Assembly: GCA_046296415.1 (NCBI GenBank)
Contig: JBKBLN010000003.1
Span: forward strand, 216,587-280,586
Source: CAYNRA01 sp046296415
GTDB taxonomy: Bacteria > Bacteroidota > Bacteroidia > Cytophagales > Spirosomataceae
Direction: 5' to 3'
Length of the DNA stretch: 64,000 nucleotides
Shown here: positions 26,268 to 34,108 of the stretch, in pieces
How positions within the stretch are numbered: position 1 is the stretch's first letter
Layout of the letters: each line of letters begins with the position of its first letter
Position numbers and translations under genes: made by a program
The notes under the pieces: model-generated
Database searches by the model: none
The model's input: the letters and a program-made list of their open reading frames with translations, nothing else
Told to the model about the DNA's origin: nothing

Positions 26268-26479
26268 AATTACTAGTTCAACTTTAAGGCTTTGTACCCT
26301 AAAGTAGGAGGCAAAAAGGGTGTAGAGGTGGAATTTGCCAACAAATAAAAGTAAAGTCCATCAACTAAAAAAAATTTATCCGCAAAATTAGTCGAGGTTA
26401 TATCTAAATTAGACTATTTCCAAGAACAAACTTCCTTTGTGGTCGATTTCTTTAATATACCTTAAAGTATAAAAAAATC

Positions 26480-26553
26480 ACAACATGTCAAATTTTTATA
26501 TTTTCTTTATACCAAAATGTCTTGGCACTAATTTTGCCATAGGTACATGTTGT
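26480..26553 (+). repeat. Inverted 9-bp motif pair (ACAACATGT / ACATGTTGT) flanking the sigma-54 promoter
   Basis: ACAACATGT at 26480-26488 and its exact reverse complement ACATGTTGT at 26545-26553. Both hold the palindrome ACATGT. One lies upstream of the -24 element and the other around the expected transcription start. They could be sites for the activator or for a repressor. Confidence 0.45.
26522..26538 (+). promoter_or_regulatory. Sigma-54 (-24/-12) promoter of the polysaccharide export operon
   Basis: TTGGCACTAATTTTGCC fits the RpoN consensus TTGGCACGnnnnTTGCW at all but two positions. The GG (26524-26525) and GC (26536-26537) doublets have the required 12-base offset. The start would be near 26549, about 28 bases before the ATG at 26577. 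Confidence 0.75.
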
Positions 26554-26576
26554 ATCATTAATCTTTACCTCTCGAC

Positions 26577-27305
26577 ATGAATGCATTGGTGTACCGGTAT
26601 GGTGTACTTGGAATCGTTTGGTGGTTCGGGTTCACCATGGCGTATGGTCAAGATAAAGTTTCGGTGGTTACGTTACCTCCGTTGCCTAAGCTTTTACAGT
26701 TAGCAGAAGAGCATGCCCCTCGTTTAAAGCAACAACAATCTTTTTCAAATCAATTTGAACAGGGTATGCTGTTAAGCAAAAAGAAATGGACTGATAAGGT
26801 TTTTGTGGATATCGGTGCACAAACTTCGAACAACGGTGCGGTATTGAATGTAAACAACAACATTAGTGCGGGAGAGCTTACCTCCTTAAGTTTTCAAAAT
26901 ATCAATGCGGTTCGGGCAGGATTGACCATCCGCCTCTCAGTATTTGATTTGTATGGACGAAAAAATTTGGTGCAAGAGTCCAAGGCTTTATGGGATGCTT
27001 CGCGGCACATGGAGGATTTAGTTCGACTGGAGGTTCGAGAAAAAACCATTCAACTATATAAAGAAATTGAAATATCCAGCCGTGTTTTGGCCATTCAAGC
27101 CGACAAAAAATTTGCATTATATACCCAAAAACTATTATCAGAAAAAGAATTTCAAGCAGGGCAAATGCCTTTAGAAGAATTTACACGTGTGATTGAGTTG
27201 TATTCCTTGGCCGCCATAGCGTATGAAGAGGCTCGAGGTCGATACGAAACACTGCTAATGCAAATGGAAAACTGGGTGGGGACACCTCTCAAAAACGTCA
27301 AGTGA
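26577..27305 (+). CDS. Exported TolC-like protein, about half normal length
   Basis: A 242-residue protein with a signal peptide ending around AYGQ (residues 20-25). The body is long amphipathic helices with a short beta region (INAVRAGLTIRLSVFDLYGR, then KNLVQESKALWDA), which resembles one repeat of the TolC/OEP family; typical members have two repeats and 400-480 residues. It may form an outer-membrane or periplasmic channel part as a multimer, or be an adaptor. It is first in an operon with a Wzc-like co-polymerase 4 bases downstream, in the position where a Wza-type exporter is often found; no Wza-like polysaccharide export gene is present. Family assignment is moderate. Confidence 0.65.
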   Translation: MNALVYRYGVLGIVWWFGFTMAYGQDKVSVVTLPPLPKLLQLAEEHAPRLKQQQSFSNQFEQGMLLSKKKWTDKVFVDIGAQTSNNGAVLNVNNNISAGELTSLSFQNINAVRAGLTIRLSVFDLYGRKNLVQESKALWDASRHMEDLVRLEVREKTIQLYKEIEISSRVLAIQADKKFALYTQKLLSEKEFQAGQMPLEEFTRVIELYSLAAIAYEEARGRYETLLMQMENWVGTPLKNVK

Positions 27306-27309
27306 GCCT

Positions 27310-29553
27310 ATGGATGCATTAGATTTTATTCGGTTGATCCGACGGCATCTTCTGCTGCTGATCTTTATCCCGTTTATCATGTCGGTCATTACCTATTTCC
27401 TAGTTCGCAATTCACCAGCTGAATATGCCACTTCGGCGATGGTTTACACGGGAATTTCGACAGGAACGAGCATCGAGAGCATGGGCGAGAGTCGTCGAGA
27501 CCAATTTGTGGTCAACAACTCGTTTGAAAACCTAATCAACATCATTCGGTCCAAAGAAACTTTAAGGGAAGTAGCCTTTCGGACATTGGCCATCGTATTA
27601 GCCAAACCAACACCCGAAATAAAGGAGGATGCTCGGCTGCAACAAAAACTAGTTGAGTGGGTTCCTCAAGAAACCCAATATCGGGTGATCACACCCAATA
27701 ATCCGGAACAAACCTACCTGAATCTTCAAAAGGCCTACCATGAAGACCCTAAAGAGGTAATCAAGCTCCTTTTCAATGAAGGGAAAACCCCGTTTAGTTT
27801 GCAAACTTTGGAAAGTATCAAGGCCAATCGGAAGGGAAGCAGTGATATGGTGGACTTTGGCTATACATCCAATTTTCCCGCCCTTGGACAACTAACCATT
27901 CAAGTCTTGTTGGATGTGTTTATTAAGAAATACCGCGAACTCAAATCCGTAGAATCCGGCAACGTGGTGGAGTATTTCCAAACCAAATTGGTGGAAATTC
28001 GAGCCGACCTCCAGGCCTCAGAGGCGTCAATGCAATCGTTTCGAGAGAATGGGAAGGTGATAAACTACGGGGAACAAACGAAAGTTTTAGCCATTCAAAA
28101 GGAAACTATCTCCGATGAGAAATCGAAACTCATCGGTGAAATGGAGGCCTCTTTGAGTGCCATTAAAGCCATTGAACAAAAATTGACAGAAAGTAAATTT
28201 CTGATCGAGAAGAACTCCGAACTCCTTCAGCAGAAGAATAAGTTGATCCAGATGGCCAATAACATGGTCCTCTCCAACAATTCGCTTACAGACCCCGTAT
28301 TGCAAGAGCAGAACATTCAAAAACAAGAGGAAGTACTTCGCAATGAAATCCAAAAACTGTATGACCGAAGCTACACCACCGAAAATCTAGACATCAAGCC
28401 CCTCCTTCAAAATTGGATGGAGCAGCTGATTATGGTGGAAAAGAATCGAGTAAAAGCGACCGTTCTGGACCGTCGTCTTAAAGAAATCAATGTCGACTAC
28501 TCCCGATTTGCACCCATCGGATCCAACATGGAACGGTTGTCACGTGAAATCTCGGTGCATGAACAATCGTATATTCAGACACTCCATGACCTCAACATGG
28601 CGCTCCTAAAAAAGCAAAACATTGAGATTTCCTCCAAACTGAATGTCGTGGACCGCCCAACCACCGTCAAACTACCTGGGAAAAAAGCCATGTTGATCCT
28701 GTTGGCCGGTGTAGTGGGTTTTGTCTTGGTATTGAGCCTCCTACTCACGTTTGAATTAACCGACAAAACACTCCGAAACCCATCCCGAGCCGAACGATTC
28801 CTACAAACAGATCTATTGGGGGCAATGCCGGATGGCAGTCAAAAGTCTCCTTCGTCTACCACTTCCTCCCATGTCTTGGTGAATCAGTTTTTCTCCAAAA
28901 TGAAGATTCAACAGGAGAAGGTCCGACTCATATTTATAGCTTCAAACTTAGTGGATGAAGGCAAGACCTATATTGGGCAACGCCTAGTGGAAAAGTTGAG
29001 ATTGGACGGGTTGATCAACCCTGAAGTGGGTCAGTCAAGTGCCCAAGTAGGAATCTATCAAAAATTATCGGATTACTTTAAGTTAGATCCCAATCGCGTA
29101 CTTTGGATTTCGTCAGAAAAGCAAGACCAATCCACCCCACACCCAGATGATTACCGATATCCCGATTCATTACCTCTGAATGAATTATCTAAGGTAGAAC
29201 AATTTATTCCGCATCGGAATCTTCCGTTGGAGGATTTCACTTACATTGTGATCGAAATACCACCGATGATCTTGGGTAATATTCCGATTAGTTTACTCCG
29301 GAAAGCGGACTTCGTCATTCATGTCGTAGGAGCCAATCGATCTTGGAAAAAACAAGATAAAAAACTCCTTTCCTTGTATGAACGTAACAAAATTCCCTTT
29401 GGCTTGCTATTGAATGGCGTTCCTTGGCATTCCATTGAAAATGTACTTCCCGAATCGGAGGTAAAACAGGCCAAATGGAAATCGTATATTAAACGGTTAA
29501 TTCGTTTTGAATTCAATCGAAAACAGTGGAAGAGAAATGCAAAAAAGACCTGA
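27310..29553 (+). CDS. Polysaccharide co-polymerase (Wzz/GumC-like) with degenerate BY-kinase domain
   Basis: A 747-residue inner-membrane protein. A membrane helix at about 16-33 and another at 457-480 enclose a periplasmic domain rich in coiled coil (about 215-330 and 395-440), the Wzz/GumC layout that sets chain length and links to export. The cytoplasmic part (about 535-700) resembles a tyrosine autokinase: DEGKT at about 549-553 is a Walker A remnant and VIEIPP near 647-652 replaces the usual D-x-P Walker A'/B strand. The C-terminal tail lacks a tyrosine cluster. It may have lost kinase activity. The gene lies 4 bases after the TolC-like gene and overlaps the next by 17 bases. Confidence 0.85.
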   Translation: MDALDFIRLIRRHLLLLIFIPFIMSVITYFLVRNSPAEYATSAMVYTGISTGTSIESMGESRRDQFVVNNSFENLINIIRSKETLREVAFRTLAIVLAKPTPEIKEDARLQQKLVEWVPQETQYRVITPNNPEQTYLNLQKAYHEDPKEVIKLLFNEGKTPFSLQTLESIKANRKGSSDMVDFGYTSNFPALGQLTIQVLLDVFIKKYRELKSVESGNVVEYFQTKLVEIRADLQASEASMQSFRENGKVINYGEQTKVLAIQKETISDEKSKLIGEMEASLSAIKAIEQKLTESKFLIEKNSELLQQKNKLIQMANNMVLSNNSLTDPVLQEQNIQKQEEVLRNEIQKLYDRSYTTENLDIKPLLQNWMEQLIMVEKNRVKATVLDRRLKEINVDYSRFAPIGSNMERLSREISVHEQSYIQTLHDLNMALLKKQNIEISSKLNVVDRPTTVKLPGKKAMLILLAGVVGFVLVLSLLLTFELTDKTLRNPSRAERFLQTDLLGAMPDGSQKSPSSTTSSHVLVNQFFSKMKIQQEKVRLIFIASNLVDEGKTYIGQRLVEKLRLDGLINPEVGQSSAQVGIYQKLSDYFKLDPNRVLWISSEKQDQSTPHPDDYRYPDSLPLNELSKVEQFIPHRNLPLEDFTYIVIEIPPMILGNIPISLLRKADFVIHVVGANRSWKKQDKKLLSLYERNKIPFGLLLNGVPWHSIENVLPESEVKQAKWKSYIKRLIRFEFNRKQWKRNAKKT

Positions 29554-30649
29554 TGTCCTGATTCTTGGACTTCCACGCTGGGAGGGGGATTATCAAAAAT
29601 CGACTGTGGAATTAGCAAAAGAACTGAGCCAGTTCCATCGGGTACTGTATGTCGAATATACTCCCACTTGGAAAGATACCAAGGGGCCCAAGCCGGGCCT
29701 TCTCCGTCAAATACATGATTCTCTCTGGGTGCTCACTCCACCAAGTCTGCTTCCTATCCATTGGATATCCTCAGCCAGCTGGTATGATCGATGCTTGACT
29801 TGGAATGCCAAGGTTTTACGTCGGGCCATTCTCAAGGAACTAAACGCTCTTCATTTTTCTGACTTGATTTCCATCAACGCATTTCAACCCGCATTAGGAA
29901 CTAAATTACTGGGGACACTCGGGGAAACAAAAACCTATTATTATGCCTACGATGAAATGTCGGCAGCCGCATGGCTCAAAAAACATGGTCCTCGCTATGA
30001 AGAACAATTTTTAAAGCAAGTGACGGGTGCCATCGTGTCTTCGAGCGGCCTGTACCAAACCAAAAAGAAGCTACAACCCAATATCCATCTGATTACCAAT
30101 GGGGTGGAAACCACACTCTTCGATCAAGCACGTTATCCCTACCACCCCAAACCCATTCTAGGATATATTGGCGCTTTGGATGACCGGCTCGATAGCCCAC
30201 TTTTACAGGCCATTGCCCAGGCTTTTCCACAACATACTCTGCAACTGATTGGTAAATTGACCCACCCTCCTTTGAAAGAGGCCTTGCATGGCTTTCCCAA
30301 TGTGGAGTGGGTTGGGGCAGTCCCCCCCACCGAGATTGGTCAGTATTTACGGCATTTCCAAGTAGGACTCATTCCGTTCTTAACCAATCCTTTCACACGG
30401 AATATTTATCCAATGAAAATCAATCAGTATCTTGCTTTGGGAATGCCTGTTGTTTCCACCGATTTTGCTGATTTATCTTCGTTTGGAAACGCTATTTCGG
30501 TGGCGGAAACAATCCCTCAATTCCTTCAAAGCCTTCAAGCCGCTTTGTTGGACACCAATCCGGCAGATCAAGAAAAACGAACACACCTTGCCTGGCAAAA
30601 TGCCTGGCCGGCCAAAGCACAACAACTCTCAAATCTAATTACCTCATGA
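29537..30649 (+). CDS. Glycosyltransferase, GT-B fold (GT4-like)
   Basis: A 370-residue cytoplasmic glycosyltransferase. It starts MQKRPDVLILGLPRWEGDYQ, followed by the WD-type Rossmann half; the C-terminal half has LGYIGALDDRLDSPLLQAIA, IGKLTHPPLKEAL, and VGLIPFLTNPFTRNIYPMKI with NQYLALGMPVVSTD, the donor-binding region of GT4-like enzymes of the TuaH type. The ATG at 29537 overlaps the previous gene by 17 bases; a TTG at 29507 would extend the overlap. The donor sugar is unknown. Part of the sigma-54-led operon. Confidence 0.85.
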   Translation: MQKRPDVLILGLPRWEGDYQKSTVELAKELSQFHRVLYVEYTPTWKDTKGPKPGLLRQIHDSLWVLTPPSLLPIHWISSASWYDRCLTWNAKVLRRAILKELNALHFSDLISINAFQPALGTKLLGTLGETKTYYYAYDEMSAAAWLKKHGPRYEEQFLKQVTGAIVSSSGLYQTKKKLQPNIHLITNGVETTLFDQARYPYHPKPILGYIGALDDRLDSPLLQAIAQAFPQHTLQLIGKLTHPPLKEALHGFPNVEWVGAVPPTEIGQYLRHFQVGLIPFLTNPFTRNIYPMKINQYLALGMPVVSTDFADLSSFGNAISVAETIPQFLQSLQAALLDTNPADQEKRTHLAWQNAWPAKAQQLSNLITS

Positions 30650-31401
30650 CTCCTGAACTTTTACAAGAAGGATTAGCGTATGCTGAGAACGCTTTTAAAG
30701 GTGAAAAAAGCCATTTAACCTTGGATAAAGCACTATTCTCCCGGCACTTTAATTTTGATGGCAAAAAACTCCTGGATTTTGGTTGTGGCATGGGCGGCAT
30801 GACCCTCTGGTATGCCCAACAATGGGACTGCACCGTGACAGGTACCGACATCGACCCCAATCACATCACCATTGCCCAAACCCTTTGGGAGAAATATCCC
30901 AATTCCCGTGTTTCATTTCATCTGCAAAATGTCTTGGAAACACCTCTCACCGAGACCTATGACTACATTATCTTGAATGATGTAGCCGAACATATTCAAA
31001 TGGATATCTTAGAGGCAATCTTTGCTACTCTAAAAAAAAGTCTGGCACCCGGTGGGAAAATTTTCGTTTCCTACCCTCCTTGGGAAGGCCCTTATGCCTC
31101 GCATCTCAACCATGTTCTAGGTATTCCGTGGTGCCAATTTCTTCCAGACGCCTATCTTCGAAAATTAATGCATAACAAAAATCGACAATTGGTGGGAACC
31201 AAGACGATCATGGAAGAATATGATGAACTGAATCATTTAAATCACGAATTATTAATGAAAACGGCCAAATCGGTGGGATTACACCTTACGTACCGGAAGA
31301 GCCATTCGAAACTTAATTCCCTGTTTCAAACCGACACCTCATTCCATTGGGGTCCTTTAAAATATTTGGTCACGAAAGAACTTGTCCTTTTAGAAGCATG
31401 A
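30646..31401 (+). CDS. Class I SAM-dependent methyltransferase
   Basis: A 251-residue cytoplasmic enzyme. The SAM site is LLDFGCGMGGMTLWYAQ (motif I), with GTDIDPNHI as the acidic loop binding the ribose and YDYIILNDVAEHI as motif IV. The C-terminal part is a UbiE/Methyltransf_11-like extension. Within this operon it probably methylates a sugar or the chain end, which in some pathways stops polymer growth; that is inference. Its start overlaps the upstream stop by four bases (ATGA). Confidence 0.88.
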   Translation: MTPELLQEGLAYAENAFKGEKSHLTLDKALFSRHFNFDGKKLLDFGCGMGGMTLWYAQQWDCTVTGTDIDPNHITIAQTLWEKYPNSRVSFHLQNVLETPLTETYDYIILNDVAEHIQMDILEAIFATLKKSLAPGGKIFVSYPPWEGPYASHLNHVLGIPWCQFLPDAYLRKLMHNKNRQLVGTKTIMEEYDELNHLNHELLMKTAKSVGLHLTYRKSHSKLNSLFQTDTSFHWGPLKYLVTKELVLLEA

Positions 31402-32684
31402 ACCTATCCCAGCGAATTCTGAAAAACCCACGTTTGTGGTTGCTAAGTGGCCAGGTGGCCTCGGCTGGCGTGGGTTTTTTGTCGCTGGGTTTACTAGCTC
31501 GCCAACTTCCCCAAGCCGACTTTGGTGCTTGGGTACTATTCCTAACCAATTTAGGTTTGGTCGAAATGATTCGTGCTGGATCCATTTACCAAGGTTTGGT
31601 GACATTTATTGCAGGTGCTCAGAGCTCAGAAGAAAAGAACGCTTTTGTACAGGTAGGTTGGATCCAAACAACTCTCTTAACGGCTGGTCTTGCTCTTCTT
31701 CTCCATGGCGCCTATTGGATTTGGCCCCAGCCACTTGATCAATGGCATTTTACACTATTTTTCAAACAAGCGGGTCTTATCCTGGTGGTAACATTACCCA
31801 TTCAGGTGGCTACCTGGATTGCCCATGCCCACGAGAGATATCTCCCACTCTGGATTCTCTCATTTTCGGCGACACTTGCCTTATTTGTGGCCATCCTTTG
31901 GGACGATCACCTCACCTTGACCCAGCTATTCCGGTATTTTATCTTCATTCGGGTGGCACTTGCCCTTTTGGCCATTTTTTGGTTTCCGCCCTGGAGGCTA
32001 GGAAAATTAGATGACCGATTTCGACAAGCTTGGCAAAAAATGGTTGGCTACAGTCGATTCACTCTCCTCTCTACGTTGGGATCAAACATCTTGAAAAGTG
32101 CCGATGTATGGCTAATTAATGCCTATTTAGGTCCGGCTAGTGTTGCCTTGTACAATATCCCAATGAAACTTCTGGAGGTTGTCGAAATCCCACTGCGCAG
32201 CTGGAGTATGACCTCCTTCCCTAAATTTTCTGCTTTTTTTTCTCAAAATAATTGGGCTGGAATTCGATATACATTTTGGAAAGAATGGGCAATTTTAACC
32301 TTTGGAATGGTCCTAGGCGGATTGACCGCTGCCTTAGGTGCACCTTGGATCATCCCATTCTATGCGGGGTCTGGTTTTGAGGCTTCCATTCCTATTTTAC
32401 AAGTATTCAGTGTCTACTTACTGCTACTTCCTCTTGACCGCTATTTGGGTATTCTATTGGATAGTGTCGGAAAGCCACAATGGAATACCGTCAAGGTCTT
32501 TATCATGGCCTCATTGAATATCATTGGGGATATAGGGGTTCTCACCTATGGAGGATCTTTGGTATGGGTGGCTACTGTCACCTTATTTCACACCTGCATT
32601 GGCGTAGGTTTTGGCTTATATCAGATTCGACATCAAATTGGCACACCGTATGTCTTCTTTCAGCAAACCTTCCGGCGCCGATAA
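31398..32684 (+). CDS. Polysaccharide flippase (Wzx/MATE-like)
   Basis: A 428-residue membrane protein with about 12 hydrophobic segments. The N-terminus (LLSGQVASAGVGFLSLGLLARQLPQADFG) is the classic Polysacc_synt/Wzx opening. Such proteins flip undecaprenyl-linked repeat units across the inner membrane. ATG 31398 overlaps the methyltransferase stop by four bases, and a longer in-frame start would overlap far more. Followed by a Wzy-like gene, completing a Wzx/Wzy-type set. Confidence 0.88.
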   Translation: MNLSQRILKNPRLWLLSGQVASAGVGFLSLGLLARQLPQADFGAWVLFLTNLGLVEMIRAGSIYQGLVTFIAGAQSSEEKNAFVQVGWIQTTLLTAGLALLLHGAYWIWPQPLDQWHFTLFFKQAGLILVVTLPIQVATWIAHAHERYLPLWILSFSATLALFVAILWDDHLTLTQLFRYFIFIRVALALLAIFWFPPWRLGKLDDRFRQAWQKMVGYSRFTLLSTLGSNILKSADVWLINAYLGPASVALYNIPMKLLEVVEIPLRSWSMTSFPKFSAFFSQNNWAGIRYTFWKEWAILTFGMVLGGLTAALGAPWIIPFYAGSGFEASIPILQVFSVYLLLLPLDRYLGILLDSVGKPQWNTVKVFIMASLNIIGDIGVLTYGGSLVWVATVTLFHTCIGVGFGLYQIRHQIGTPYVFFQQTFRRR

Positions 32685-34086
32685 ATTAGCCCAATGGCCG
32701 GCACGACTTCTCATCACCTTTTTTGGGATGGGGATTGCCGTGGTGTTGAGCAAAGCGGGTATTGTGGCAGGTCTCGGCCTCATGATGGTTCCTTTTCTGG
32801 GTCTATTTCTCTACCTTCTATTTACCTTTCCAAAACTAGGCTTATACAGTGCCATTTTCATGGGATTTGCGGCCAATGGATTGGCTCGCTATGTTCCTGC
32901 ACCTTTGGGCTTAGCCATCGACGGCCTTTTGGTACTCACCTACTTGGCTATCTTTTTCAAAAAGGAATCGTATGATTGGTCCAAAGCAGCCAATGGACTC
33001 ACGTGGGCAGCGGTTATCTGGATGGGATACTCCATTTTACAAATCCTGAATCCAGAAGCCCGAAGTTTCGCTGCATGGTTTTATGCTATGCGGGGAGTCT
33101 CGCTCTATATGGTACTGGCTATTCCGTTGGTATTTGTATTGTTTGACGACAAAAAAGATCTCCTTTTGTTTTTCCATATTTGGCTCTTGCTCTCTTTTCT
33201 GGGCACCTTACAGGGAATGAAACAATTGTTTGTGGGAGTCGATGCCTTTGAAAAAGCATGGCTTGATGCCGGAGCTGCCAAACAGCATATTCTTTTCGGA
33301 AAACTTCGGGTATTTTCGTTCTATTCCGATGCTGGCCAGTTTGGTGCCGCCCAAGCACATACCTTTGTGGTGGCAGCTATCTTAATGCTCACTCCGGGAA
33401 TACAAACCAAACGGAAGGTCATTTATGGTATTTGCGCGCTTTTGTCATTGTATGGCATGATGATTTCCGGTACCCGTGGCGCTATGTCGGTCCCGGCGAT
33501 TGGATTCATGACCTACTTTTTATTGAGTAAAAACTTCCGGGTCTTTGGCTCAGGAGTGGCGGTTGGGGCGATCGTCTTCTACTTCCTTAAATACACCTTT
33601 ATTTTACAAAGTGTGTATGCCGTGAACCGCATGCGAACCGCGCTGGACCCAAACGACGCCTCGCTGTTGGTACGACTGGAAAATCAGAAAAAACTCTCTA
33701 GCTACCTCGCTTCTCGGCCTTTTGGTGGAGGAATCGGTTCGGCTGGAAACTGGGGATTACGCTTCAGTCCCAATACCTTTTTGGCTCAAACACCCACCGA
33801 CAGTTGGTTTGTCCGAATTTGGGCGGAGGAGGGGATTGTCGGACTATACCTCCACCTGATCATCCTTTTTTACATTGCCATTGCCGCCGGTATCCGTCTC
33901 TGGAACCTCCAAGATTTAGTACTCAGGCAACAGCGAATGGCTATTTTATCCGGCACCTTGGGTATTTACATGGCAAGCTACGGGAACGGTATTTTAGGTC
34001 AAATGCCTACAGGTATCCTGTTGTATGTGGGATGGGCCTTTCTTTTTATGAAAACAGAGCCACCCAAATCGGATGACTCTGTATGA
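32650..34086 (+). CDS. O-antigen ligase/polymerase family protein (Wzy/WaaL-like)
   Basis: A 478-residue membrane protein with 10 or more hydrophobic segments. The GTRGAM block (about residue 276) with the preceding hydrophobic pairs, and the large periplasmic loop after it (about 310-390, ending FLAQTPTDSWFVRIWAEEG), are typical of the Wzy_C/O-antigen ligase family. In this setting polymerisation of flipped repeats is more likely than ligation to lipid A. The start chosen (ATG 32650) overlaps the flippase by 35 bases. Last gene of the operon. Confidence 0.85.
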   Translation: MSSFSKPSGADKLAQWPARLLITFFGMGIAVVLSKAGIVAGLGLMMVPFLGLFLYLLFTFPKLGLYSAIFMGFAANGLARYVPAPLGLAIDGLLVLTYLAIFFKKESYDWSKAANGLTWAAVIWMGYSILQILNPEARSFAAWFYAMRGVSLYMVLAIPLVFVLFDDKKDLLLFFHIWLLLSFLGTLQGMKQLFVGVDAFEKAWLDAGAAKQHILFGKLRVFSFYSDAGQFGAAQAHTFVVAAILMLTPGIQTKRKVIYGICALLSLYGMMISGTRGAMSVPAIGFMTYFLLSKNFRVFGSGVAVGAIVFYFLKYTFILQSVYAVNRMRTALDPNDASLLVRLENQKKLSSYLASRPFGGGIGSAGNWGLRFSPNTFLAQTPTDSWFVRIWAEEGIVGLYLHLIILFYIAIAAGIRLWNLQDLVLRQQRMAILSGTLGIYMASYGNGILGQMPTGILLYVGWAFLFMKTEPPKSDDSV

Positions 34087-34108
34087 AGTGTCAGTAAACA
34101 ATTAAATA

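Larger units (their letters stand above)
26268..26576. other. Divergent regulatory region between a kinase gene and the polysaccharide export operon
   Basis: About 310 bases without a gene, very AT-rich between 26340 and 26520. It contains the sigma-54 promoter at 26522-26538 and two inverted copies of ACAACATGT (26480-26488 and 26545-26553). Confidence 0.7.
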
